14,161 nucleotides of DNA, taken from the NCBI GenBank assembly GCA_015493405.1, contig WGDF01000266.1:1-14161 (forward strand), in the 5' to 3' direction. Shown here piece by piece: positions 6,403 through 13,484 of this stretch (its first letter is position 1; each line of letters starts with the position of its first letter). The position numbers and the translations under genes are program-made. The stretch is from Flavobacteriaceae bacterium (lineage in GTDB: Bacteria > Bacteroidota > Bacteroidia > Flavobacteriales > Flavobacteriaceae). Under the pieces are notes generated by a model, which was not told where the DNA came from, searched no databases, and was given only the letters and a program-made list of their open reading frames with translations.

Positions 6403-7545
6403 TTATACTTTGATGAAGATTTTCTTTTGATACATCCACCAAGCCACAAATATATAAAAAATGACAACGCTCAGGGCGTAAAGCACGGAACTTAATTCGG
6501 TATTTCCCATCCAGGTTGTATAAAGATGATGGTAAAGCCATCCATGAATGGTTGTTTTGGTGCCGGGGATATGCAAGAGGTAAAAAGATTTGGTGATGAA
6601 AATAGATAAAGTAAAAATGGCAATAGCATTCATACCCAAATATTTAAAGATATTACCCCATTTTTTGATTCCTAAAATATCAACCAAAAAATAGGTAAGC
6701 GCAAAAACTAAATAAGCCAAACCACCGGTATATAAGACATAGCTACTGGTCCACAGCCGTTTGTTAAGAGGAAAACTTTGACTCCACCACCAGCCCAAAA
6801 GCCAAAGTATTATTCCAATAACGATAAATAAAATCAATTTGGCATGCGGAGAAATACGTCTGTTGATTAAAAGTAAGCCTAAAAAGATACCGAGTAGCGT
6901 CGTGCCAATGGCCGGTAAAGTGCTAAACAAACCTTCAGGGTCATAATCGCCTTGCACATAACCTTCTTTTTCATAATGCCGCCACATATGATTTTTGGTA
7001 AATACTTTCCGATCTATAATAGAAGCTAAGTTTTCCGTTTTGGTCAATTGCGGTTTTTGCCCGTGGATGGGAATTTGGGTCATGCTATACCAATAACCGC
7101 CCAAAAGAAGAATTAAAATCAAAAGATACCATTTCCAGTTTTTTACTTTAACGAATAACAGTGCCGTGATAAGAAAAACCAAGCCGATACGTTGCAGCAC
7201 ACCGGGAAAACGGAAATGAGACATATCTTTGATAAATGGAAATTTGAAAGTGAAAGCAGCCAATAATAAACCGATTAAGATAATTTTAAAACTCCGAACA
7301 ATAATCTTTCTATATAAACCATGGTCTATATGTTGGCGTTTGTTGTAGTAGGCCAAAACAATGGATGTGCCGACAATAAATAAGAAAAAAGGAAAGATTA
7401 AATCTGTGGGCGTCAGTCCATGCCACGGGGCATGATCCAAGGGCTTGAAGATGTGACTCCAAGTCCCGGGTGTATTGACCAAAATCATAAAAGCTATGGT
7501 CATCCCTCTAAAGATATCAATCGAAAGTATTCTTTGTTTGTTCAT
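6403..7545 (-). CDS. NagX/HGSNAT-like membrane acyltransferase (DUF5009-type)
   Basis: Polytopic membrane protein of about 380 residues, related to heparan-alpha-glucosaminide N-acetyltransferase and bacterial NagX. The N-terminus carries the family signature RILSIDIFRGMTIAFMILVN, followed by WHGLTPTDLIFPFFLFIVG. The conserved His in this loop region is the proposed acetyl-carrying type of residue. About ten further hydrophobic segments follow, including GVLQRIGLVFLITALLF (the usual RIPGVLQRI context), EGLFSTLPAIGTTLLGIFLG, and WTSSYVLYTGGLAYLVFAL, all typical of the family. The role is probably acetylation of an amino sugar across the inner membrane, but the substrate is not shown. The ATG at 7545 puts the signature near residue 8, as in relatives; an in-frame ATG at 7599 would add 18 residues without family character. 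Confidence 0.88.
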   Translation of the reverse strand: MNKQRILSIDIFRGMTIAFMILVNTPGTWSHIFKPLDHAPWHGLTPTDLIFPFFLFIVGTSIVLAYYNKRQHIDHGLYRKIIVRSFKIILIGLLLAAFTFKFPFIKDMSHFRFPGVLQRIGLVFLITALLFVKVKNWKWYLLILILLLGGYWYSMTQIPIHGQKPQLTKTENLASIIDRKVFTKNHMWRHYEKEGYVQGDYDPEGLFSTLPAIGTTLLGIFLGLLLINRRISPHAKLILFIVIGIILWLLGWWWSQSFPLNKRLWTSSYVLYTGGLAYLVFALTYFLVDILGIKKWGNIFKYLGMNAIAIFTLSIFITKSFYLLHIPGTKTTIHGWLYHHLYTTWMGNTELSSVLYALSVVIFYIFVAWWMYQKKIFIKV

Positions 7546-7753
7546 TTGCTGACCTAAAAATAAAAGATTTTTTTGGATAAAAAACTGATTTTTAATCATT
7601 TTATAAAATTTAACACAATTATTTAATTATAACTTTCAAAGTCTATTCAATTGGTTTATTGTGAATAATTAAAAAATTTATATATTATTTAAAGATAAAT
7701 GAAAGTAAAGGGACTATATTTGACATTTTAAATATTAATGAGGGGAAATAAAG

Positions 7754-7773
7754 ACAAATATTTGTTAAGCTTA
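7754..7773. other. paired perfect palindromes upstream of the 599-aa gene
   Basis: ACAAATATTTGT (7754-7765) is a perfect 12-bp palindrome, directly followed by TAAGCTTA (7766-7773), a perfect 8-bp palindrome. They sit between two candidate -7 boxes (TATATTTG 7715-7722 and TATCTTTG 7797-7804) in the divergent gap, the usual place for an operator. The AT-rich context makes chance occurrence quite possible. Confidence 0.3.
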
Positions 7774-7796
7774 GGGATTTATAAGGTCTTTAGGTT

Positions 7797-7804
7797 TATC
7801 TTTG
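7797..7804 (+). promoter_or_regulatory. candidate -7 box for the 599-aa gene
   Basis: TATCTTTG fits TAnnTTTG and lies 31 nt before the ATG at 7836. No TTTG lies 19-21 nt upstream. A second match, TATATTTG, is at 7715-7722, also without a -33 box, so which is used cannot be decided. The remaining divergent gap (7600-7835) is very AT-rich with no other feature I can support. Confidence 0.42.
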
Positions 7805-7835
7805 TAAATTAAAACAAATAAACAAACATAAAAAA

Positions 7836-9635
7836 ATGCATAAAACACATAACTTTCATATTCCGGTAATGGGTGTAGCCTATACTATTGATACGCCTTT
7901 AAAGGTTGCGCCGTTTGGAATAGATTCGGTTATTTCTTTGGTTGACAATGTTTTACTGGAGAAACTTAGAAAGGTATATAGCGAAAAATTTGATTTGCCC
8001 TATAAAGAAATTCCTCAAAAAGCTGAAGATTATATGGCCAAACGAATTACAGCTTATCTGAATCTGATTCAAACCTTGGCGAATGAGAAATTTGAAACCT
8101 TAAAAAATAATTTTGAAGATAAAAAAAATGATATTTTCGATTATTTTGAAATGTTACCCGATACTTCCAGCCTTAAAAAGGACTTTAAAAATGTTATAAA
8201 TCAGAATATTGATGAGGTAAAACAATGGCTCGGTAATAATTTAACTATGGGCAGCATTGATGTTAATATTATGACTAAAGTGGATAAGGAGAATTACAAA
8301 AACGGTGAAAAATTGCCTCAGGAATTCAATGATGCTCATGCCGCTTTAAGAGGCTATGCCAATAGTAACTTGACCTCATCTTTGGTATTGTCTGCCGGAA
8401 TGAGTCCGCGATTATATGCTTATATTGAAAATTTTGAGGATTTTTATCCCGATGCATCCGGATTTATCAAAAAGAAAATCATTTTAAAAGTCAGCGATTA
8501 TCGTTCGGCATTGATCCAAGGTAAATTTTTAGCCAAAAAAGGCTTATGGGTCAGTGAATACAGGGTTGAATCCGGCTTAAACTGCGGTGGGCATGCTTTT
8601 GCTACCGACGGTTTTTTAATGGGACCGATTTTAGAAGAATTTAGAAATAATAAAGAAACGCTTATCGCAGATGTTTTTGGTATTTTGACTAAAGCTTTGG
8701 AAAACAAAGGAAAACCCGTGCCCGAATCATTAATGCCTGTCAAAGTTACCGCACAAGGTGGCGTAGGGACGACAGAAGAACATGAATTTTTGCTCGATTA
8801 TTACCAAGTGGATAGTGTAGGCTGGGGCAGTCCGTTTTTATTGGTTCCGGAGGCGACAACAGTTGATGATTATACCATTAAAGAATTGGCCAAAGCCAAA
8901 GAAGACGATTTATATTTGAGTGATATTTCTCCTTTGGGCGTCCCATTTAACAGTTTAAGAACAGCGTCGGCAACATTGAAAAAAATAGAAAAGGTAAAAA
9001 AAGGACGTCCCGGAAGCAGTTGTCCTAAAGCCTATTTGGTGTCCAACAAAGAATACACTGATCGGCACATTTGCACGGCTTCCAGACAATACCAATATTT
9101 GAAATTGAAAGAATTGGAGACACAAAATTTGGCCGAAACTGCTTACCAAAAAGCCGTAGATAAAATTACTGCACCTGAATGTTTGTGTGTCGGTTTGTCA
9201 GAGCCGGCGATTCTCACACATCATATCGATTATAAAATTAAAGACAATGGGGTCACGGTTTGTCCGGGGCCCAACATGGCTTATTTTGATAAAATAGTTT
9301 CATTGAAAAAAATGGTTGGTCATATATATGGGAAAACAGATTTGTTGCGTAAAGCCTATCGCCCGCATATGTTTGTAAAAGAATTGAATCTTTATATTGA
9401 CTATTTAAAAAAACAAGTAGAGGAAACTTCAGATAAAATTGATAAAAAACAAGCCAAATATTTTCAAAAATTCACATCTAATTTGGAAGAAGGTATTGAT
9501 TATTACAAATCTTTATTTGGGAAAAAGACCGCCAAATTTGCAGCATCCGGACAGGAAATCTTGTCTGATTTGGACCGTTCAAAACGGAAGTTGGTACAGC
9601 TCTTTAAAAAGATAGAGATGTTTTCATTAGAATAA
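7836..9635 (+). CDS. conserved Bacteroidota protein of unknown function, possible FMN TIM-barrel
   Basis: 599 residues, predicted soluble, with no signal peptide or membrane segment. The only plus-strand gene here. It begins FHIPVMGVAYTIDTPLKVAPFGIDSVISLVD and has GSIDVNIMTKVD (139-150), ILKVSDYRSALIQGKFLAKKG (216-236), ESGLNCGGHAFATDG (245-259), and VKVTAQGGVGTTEE (302-315), then VGWGSPFLLVPEAT. The GGHA and GG-V-GT...G-S-F loops recall nitronate-monooxygenase/PfaD-type FMN barrels. This is an analogy, not a match I can prove. Six cysteines (C250, C396, C413, C449, C451, C476) include five in the last third, in RPGSSCPK, ICTASRQY, ECLCVGL and VCPGPNMAYF, which could bind a metal or Fe-S cluster. 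The C-terminal 80 residues are Lys-rich and helical. I recall close relatives among Bacteroidota annotated only as hypothetical. Confidence 0.88.
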   Translation: MHKTHNFHIPVMGVAYTIDTPLKVAPFGIDSVISLVDNVLLEKLRKVYSEKFDLPYKEIPQKAEDYMAKRITAYLNLIQTLANEKFETLKNNFEDKKNDIFDYFEMLPDTSSLKKDFKNVINQNIDEVKQWLGNNLTMGSIDVNIMTKVDKENYKNGEKLPQEFNDAHAALRGYANSNLTSSLVLSAGMSPRLYAYIENFEDFYPDASGFIKKKIILKVSDYRSALIQGKFLAKKGLWVSEYRVESGLNCGGHAFATDGFLMGPILEEFRNNKETLIADVFGILTKALENKGKPVPESLMPVKVTAQGGVGTTEEHEFLLDYYQVDSVGWGSPFLLVPEATTVDDYTIKELAKAKEDDLYLSDISPLGVPFNSLRTASATLKKIEKVKKGRPGSSCPKAYLVSNKEYTDRHICTASRQYQYLKLKELETQNLAETAYQKAVDKITAPECLCVGLSEPAILTHHIDYKIKDNGVTVCPGPNMAYFDKIVSLKKMVGHIYGKTDLLRKAYRPHMFVKELNLYIDYLKKQVEETSDKIDKKQAKYFQKFTSNLEEGIDYYKSLFGKKTAKFAASGQEILSDLDRSKRKLVQLFKKIEMFSLE

Positions 9636-9641
9636 TATAAT

Positions 9642-9672
9642 GTCCGGTGATTTAAGCCGGACTTATTTTTTT
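9642..9672 (+). terminator. Rho-independent terminator after the 599-aa gene
   Basis: GTCCGG (9642-9647) and CCGGAC (9657-9662) form a perfect 6-bp GC-rich stem with a 9-nt loop, followed by TTATTTTTTT (9663-9672). It starts 7 nt after the stop codon. The opposing gene ends at 9663, so the stem also separates the convergent transcripts, though the minus-strand side lacks a good T-run. Confidence 0.82.
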
Positions 9673-10430
9673 AATAAGCCGCTTTGTTTTCTATGCATAA
9701 CAATGCTGGCGGCAATTACCCCGATTAAAGCAACCAGGGCTTCTGAAAAAGCGGACCAATAAATGGCAGTATGATGACTTATCAGGCTGCCTTCAACGAC
9801 ATTATTTGCACTGATGGCCAAATAATAAACACTGCCGAGGCCGAGGGCTATTCCCGGATTTTGATGCACAAAATTGACAGAAACTTTATAGGACATTCTA
9901 TAATTTTCCATAGCATAATCCAAAATAGAAAAGCCGTAAAAATAGGCTGTAATTAAAAAGATTAAGCTATTTCCAATGAATTGCAAAACAGATGATTTAG
10001 GCATTAGAAATAAGAAAATGCTGATCAAAGCCAGCATAAAATATTGATAAATCAAATTACGCAAGCTGATTTTCAAACCGCGCACGATATCCTTCATAAA
10101 TTGAAGGGGCGAAAATTTATAAGTGTGATGTGACAAGCGTTTCCCTACTTCTTCGGAAACGGTTGAAAATAAGGGCGAAAGAATAAGAAGTAACAAAAAA
10201 CCGGATATGCCGGCGGCCATATTAACTGAGATCATTGCATATTTCTCCATCTCAAAATATGGAATCAAGCGGGTCAAGGCGCTGACGATATAATCAAAAA
10301 TAAAAACCGGAAAAGCAAATAAAATTAATAAGACCAATAGAAATATCAGATATTTGTAGAGGCTGAATTTTACAAAATACCGGAGTGCTTCAAGGTATGC
10401 AAGTAAGCTTTTAATAAAGTCGCTGAGCAT
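9663..10430 (-). CDS. EI24 domain-containing (CysZ-like) membrane protein
   Basis: 255 residues with four or more strong hydrophobic segments (about 26-50, 70-87, 125-145, 150-172, 195-208, 228-243). The pattern PLFSTVSEEVGKRL after the second segment, KDIVRGLKISLRNLIYQY, and YFYGFSILDYAMENYRMSYKVSVNFVHQNPGIALGLG fit the EI24 family, to which the sulfate permease-like CysZ belongs. Nothing nearby points to sulfate metabolism. It is the last gene of the ECF-sigma operon, starting 2 nt after the TlpA-like gene, so expression is probably coupled to it. A role at the inner membrane is certain from the sequence; the substrate, if any, is unknown. Confidence 0.82.
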   Translation of the reverse strand: MLSDFIKSLLAYLEALRYFVKFSLYKYLIFLLVLLILFAFPVFIFDYIVSALTRLIPYFEMEKYAMISVNMAAGISGFLLLLILSPLFSTVSEEVGKRLSHHTYKFSPLQFMKDIVRGLKISLRNLIYQYFMLALISIFLFLMPKSSVLQFIGNSLIFLITAYFYGFSILDYAMENYRMSYKVSVNFVHQNPGIALGLGSVYYLAISANNVVEGSLISHHTAIYWSAFSEALVALIGVIAASIVMHRKQSGLLKK

Positions 10431-10432
10431 AG

Positions 10433-11179
10433 CTACCGGTCAATAAGATGTTGAATCGTTTGATCTAAAATATCGACAGTATCGTAATTAAGACCTTCTT
10501 CGCGTAAGACAATATAGCCTTTTTGGTCAATAATAATATGTGTTGGATAGGTCTTAACTTGGTAATTGTGAATTTCAATTTGTGCTTCGGGAATCAGATT
10601 GTAGTCAAATTCGAATCGTTGCAAAAAGCGTTCGATATTGGGTTTAACATTGTAAGTTAGGCCCAGAAAAACCACATTTTTATCTCGGTATTTGGCTACA
10701 AGTTTATTGAGTTCGGGCATTTCCATCACACAAGGGCGACAGGCCGAAAACCAATAATTCATCACAATGATTTTACCTTTTAAATCATCAAGTGTGTATT
10801 TTTTGCCATTGATGTCGGTCAAATTAAAATAGACCGCTTTTTGTTTTTCACTGAGGTCAATTTTATCCGTTGTTTCGGCCAATATATCATCGTTAATTTT
10901 GGTAAAAACAAAGGCGCGAATTTTACCATCTTGATCCAAATAAATCAGTTTGTCATATTTATCAGGGTTGAAATACATATCGGATTTTCGATGCTTGATA
11001 ACAGTGCCATCATTGAGGTAGAGTTTGACACGTCTTGACACATCGACCGGCTGACCGGCCATTTCATCTTCCATAGCAATATGAAAGCCTTGCAGCTTTT
11101 CTTCAAGATTGACTTTTTTTTGTGCATTAAGATGACTTAGTCCACTGATAAAAATAAAAATATAAAGAAATCTGAACAT
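10433..11179 (-). CDS. TlpA-like thioredoxin-fold protein, exported
   Basis: 248 residues with a signal peptide (1-19, FRFLYIFIFISGLSHLNA) and no lipobox Cys, so probably periplasmic. Residues 20-115 form an N-terminal extension of unknown fold (DVSRRVKLYLNDGTVI). Residues 116-248 form a TlpA/ResA-type thioredoxin domain: NLTDINGKKYTLDDLKGK, IIVMNYWFSACRPCVMEMPELN with the redox pair C147-C150, FLGLTYN, and the cis-proline region KTYPTHIIIDQKGYIV (P212). The active site is CRPC, with Ala replacing the Trp that usually precedes the first Cys. It likely acts as a thiol reductase or sensor of thiol state in the envelope. The ATG at 11179 directly follows the upstream stop (0-nt gap). Confidence 0.9.
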   Translation of the reverse strand: MFRFLYIFIFISGLSHLNAQKKVNLEEKLQGFHIAMEDEMAGQPVDVSRRVKLYLNDGTVIKHRKSDMYFNPDKYDKLIYLDQDGKIRAFVFTKINDDILAETTDKIDLSEKQKAVYFNLTDINGKKYTLDDLKGKIIVMNYWFSACRPCVMEMPELNKLVAKYRDKNVVFLGLTYNVKPNIERFLQRFEFDYNLIPEAQIEIHNYQVKTYPTHIIIDQKGYIVLREEGLNYDTVDILDQTIQHLIDR

Positions 11180-11716
11180 TTATTTTTCGGTTTTGATCAT
11201 ATCAATAATTGATTTGGTTTGAGACTGATCGACATCTTTTATATGTTTGAATGCTTTGACCAAACTGTTGACATTGACATTTTTACCTTTGAGCATGCCA
11301 ATTATAAAATTATAATTTTGGTCTTTGCCCAGAAAAACAACTTCATCAATTTGTTGTGGGTTTCCCTGATAAGTAAAGACCACTTCATAACCTTTGTTGT
11401 TAATTTTGGTCAAGGTTTTATAAGCTTTACTTTTAATTATTTTGTCCGCTTTAGCAAATTCCTTTTGTTTTTTTGCTGGCTCAAAATCATTTTTATAAAC
11501 CAAAATATTCATTTTTTTGATGGTTTTGATTTGTTTGAGCGTTTCAGGATCTAATTTATTTTGATCAAATTCAACGATACTTGCCGGTATGTTTATGACA
11601 AAAAAATCAGGACTTTCGCTGGCTTGGACAAAATAATTCTCCATAGGATCAGTCTTACAAGCCGTTGCAAAGATAAGGAACAAAATTAAAGGCAAAAAAT
11701 GATAGGGCGTTTTCAT
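11180..11716 (-). CDS. DUF4252 lipoprotein
   Basis: 178 residues from the ATG at 11716. I chose this over a GTG-initiated frame from 11746 because it yields the lipoprotein signal peptide MKTPYHFLPLILFLIFATAC. The mature part matches the Bacteroidota DUF4252 pattern: FFVINIPASIVEF near the start, a central IKKMNILVYK strand followed by a Lys/Asp-rich helix and SKAYKTLTKI, then GYEVVFTYQGNPQQIDEVVFLGKDQNYNFIIGMLKGKNVNVNSLVKAF. Its function is unknown; members commonly sit next to ECF sigma genes. It is a paralogue of the preceding gene and follows it by 30 nt. Confidence 0.85.
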   Translation of the reverse strand: MKTPYHFLPLILFLIFATACKTDPMENYFVQASESPDFFVINIPASIVEFDQNKLDPETLKQIKTIKKMNILVYKNDFEPAKKQKEFAKADKIIKSKAYKTLTKINNKGYEVVFTYQGNPQQIDEVVFLGKDQNYNFIIGMLKGKNVNVNSLVKAFKHIKDVDQSQTKSIIDMIKTEK

Positions 11717-11746
11717 AATAGTTTTTATTGTTTTTAGCAAAAACAC

Positions 11747-12274
11747 TTATTTGCTTTGATTTTTTTCAACTTCTTTTAAATATTTACGGTCGATAATTTT
11801 GACTTTTTTATTTAATTTTGATAATTTCTTCAAATTAATTTGTCCGGTAATCAACATAATGACGGTCTTTTTTTGGTTCGGTTTTTTTGATTTCAAGAGC
11901 ATTATCAATTCTTTGGCCATATGGGGCTGATTGCCTTTTACAATATAAAATTTGACGTTAGCATCTTGGTCGTTAATGCGCATCAATTCTGTCATTTTTT
12001 TAGAACTGATATAGCGGTTGGCATCTATCAGCATTTGTTCTGCAACTTTTTGATCTTCAGTCGAAAATACTTTTAAGCCGGTCAAATCGCTTAGCATGCT
12101 GATTTCTTCTTTGGCTTCAGTGCTTTCGGGCTCTATTTCTTTTAAAAGTTTAAACATTTCATCAGTAACAATGACGGAACTGACCTGGTCTACGTCTTCG
12201 TACTTATCGAATAAGCTTTGTGCAAAACCATTGACGGTTAAAATTAAACTAAAGAGGACTATTAATTTTTTCAT
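11747..12274 (-). CDS. DUF4252 secreted protein
   Basis: 175 residues from the ATG at 12274; the frame extends to a TTG at 12304, but MKKLIVLFSLILTVNGFAQ is a clear signal peptide, probably cut after GFA. The mature protein has the DUF4252 layout: LFDKYEDVDQVSSVIVTDEMFKLL, a LTGLKVFSTED strand with the following QKVAEQMLIDANRYISSKKMTELMRI, DANVKFYIVKGN, and KTVIMLITGQINLKKLSKL. Function unknown. Unlike its neighbour it has no lipobox, so the pair differ in location: periplasmic here, membrane-anchored for the other. It starts 43 nt after the anti-sigma-like gene. Confidence 0.86.
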   Translation of the reverse strand: MKKLIVLFSLILTVNGFAQSLFDKYEDVDQVSSVIVTDEMFKLLKEIEPESTEAKEEISMLSDLTGLKVFSTEDQKVAEQMLIDANRYISSKKMTELMRINDQDANVKFYIVKGNQPHMAKELIMLLKSKKPNQKKTVIMLITGQINLKKLSKLNKKVKIIDRKYLKEVEKNQSK

Positions 12275-12317
12275 GAGATTTGTTTTTAAATTGATAAAAT
12301 ACAATGACAGATGAGTT

Positions 12318-12839
12318 TTAATCTTTTTCTGATTTATATTTTTTATTTTTCTTTGTTTTTTTTGTTGGATTTAGATTAAATACTTTTTTGGTTGTGGAGC
12401 CAAAAATACTTAAAGCACCGGTTTTTTTTAAACCTTGATCAATGTTTTGAGCAAATTTTTTAATTTCTTTTTCGGCATCCTTTTTCATTTGAGGATTAGG
12501 ATTGGAAATCTGTATTGTGGCACTTGAATCTTGAAAATTTAATTTGTTTTTTAAATCAGATTGCAAAAGCCATACCAATCCCAAACCAATAAGCAACGCG
12601 ACCGAAGCGGCATAATACATTTTGTAAGTCTTTGGTTTATCTTTTAAACGAATAACTTTCGGGTTTGTAACCGTTTTATCATTTTCAAAATATTGAAAAA
12701 GAGCTTTATAAGGCTTGTGTGCTGCAGCAATATTTTCGGAGGTAAAATACCGGCGCAGGCTTTGTTCTTCTTCTAAGGAGGTTAAGCCCTCAAAATATTT
12801 GTTAAGAATATTGTCTATGTTCTTGTAATCCAAATTCAT
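12318..12839 (-). CDS. anti-sigma-like single-span membrane protein
   Basis: 173 residues. The N-terminal cytoplasmic part IDNILNKYFEGLTSLEEEQSLRRYF (9-32) is the pattern of short Bacteroidota anti-sigma domains. One hydrophobic segment, YYAASVALLIGLGLVWLL (75-92), is preceded by Lys/Arg residues. The outer part (93-173) is hydrophilic and ends in a strongly basic tail (KKTKKNKKYKSEKD). It overlaps the end of the sigma gene by 38 nt, which suggests translational coupling and fixed stoichiometry. I infer that it restrains the neighbouring ECF sigma factor. It lacks the zinc-binding HxxxCxxC motif, and it has no FecR or carboxypeptidase-like domain, so the inducing signal is not evident. Confidence 0.8.
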   Translation of the reverse strand: MNLDYKNIDNILNKYFEGLTSLEEEQSLRRYFTSENIAAAHKPYKALFQYFENDKTVTNPKVIRLKDKPKTYKMYYAASVALLIGLGLVWLLQSDLKNKLNFQDSSATIQISNPNPQMKKDAEKEIKKFAQNIDQGLKKTGALSIFGSTTKKVFNLNPTKKTKKNKKYKSEKD

Positions 12840-13329
12840 AATGTTTGATTAAAGCGTTTTTTAAAAATTTACGCGCTCTGGAAAGAGCGGTTCGTATGGC
12901 ATTCTCGTTCATATCTAAAATGTCGGCGATTTCTTTAAATTCGTAGCCTTCAATATCGCGTAATTGAACTATTAAACGTTGTTTGTCAGGCAATTGCCAC
13001 ATTATTTTTTCTACTAAACTAACTGCTTCATCTGTATCATATTTTTTTTCCGATGAAGGTGATTTCATCATAAAGGCGATACTGTCGATCCGACTTTCTT
13101 TGGCTTGTTTAGATTTTATCCGGTCTAAGCAATAATTGCGCACAGCCCGCATAAAATAAGCATCTTGGTTTGAAATACGATTAAGCTGCTCTTTTTTGAT
13201 CCAAAGCTTGGTAAAAACTTCCTGAACGGCATCGGCGGCTTCATCTTTAGATATCAACATCATTTTTGCCAGTCGAAACATACGGTCTTCAAGCCGTTTT
13301 ACGGTATTCACAAATTCAAGTTGCGTCAT
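12802..13329 (-). CDS. ECF-family RNA polymerase sigma factor
   Basis: 175 residues, the normal ECF size. Region 2 lies at about 8-75: FRLAKMMLISKDEAADAVQEVFTKLW (core binding and -10 recognition), then AYFMRAVRNYCLDRIKS. Region 4 lies at about 105-160: LPDKQRLIVQLRDIEGYEFKEIADIL followed by the recognition helix in MNENAIRTALSRARKFLK. It heads a six-gene operon with its presumed anti-sigma factor, and such operons are commonly autoregulated. In the 155 nt upstream (13330-13484) I find no exact TAnnTTTG; TATTTTG-like boxes occur, so a promoter for the sigma factor itself or an imperfect one is possible. Confidence 0.95.
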   Translation of the reverse strand: MTQLEFVNTVKRLEDRMFRLAKMMLISKDEAADAVQEVFTKLWIKKEQLNRISNQDAYFMRAVRNYCLDRIKSKQAKESRIDSIAFMMKSPSSEKKYDTDEAVSLVEKIMWQLPDKQRLIVQLRDIEGYEFKEIADILDMNENAIRTALSRARKFLKNALIKHYEFGLQEHRQYS

Positions 13330-13484
13330 CTTGATGGGGCGTTATATTGCTTTAACGAAAATACTCAAAATATGTTACAATTGCCTGATTCAATTTTTGA
13401 AATACTGCATTTGGTGTCATTTTCTATACATTTTTCAATTCAAAATATTGATATAGAATGCATTAAACGGCTGTTTCTTATTAA

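Noticed and set aside
6345..6467. N-terminal extension of the SpmAB gene to the alternative start at 6467
   Set aside because: The extra residues overlap the upstream coding region in another frame and are not like the family; the ATG at 6344 starts directly at the first membrane helix.
13330..13484. Promoter for the ECF sigma operon
   Set aside because: Only TATTTTG-type partial matches with wrong internal spacing and no properly spaced TTTG; I could not support a specific site.
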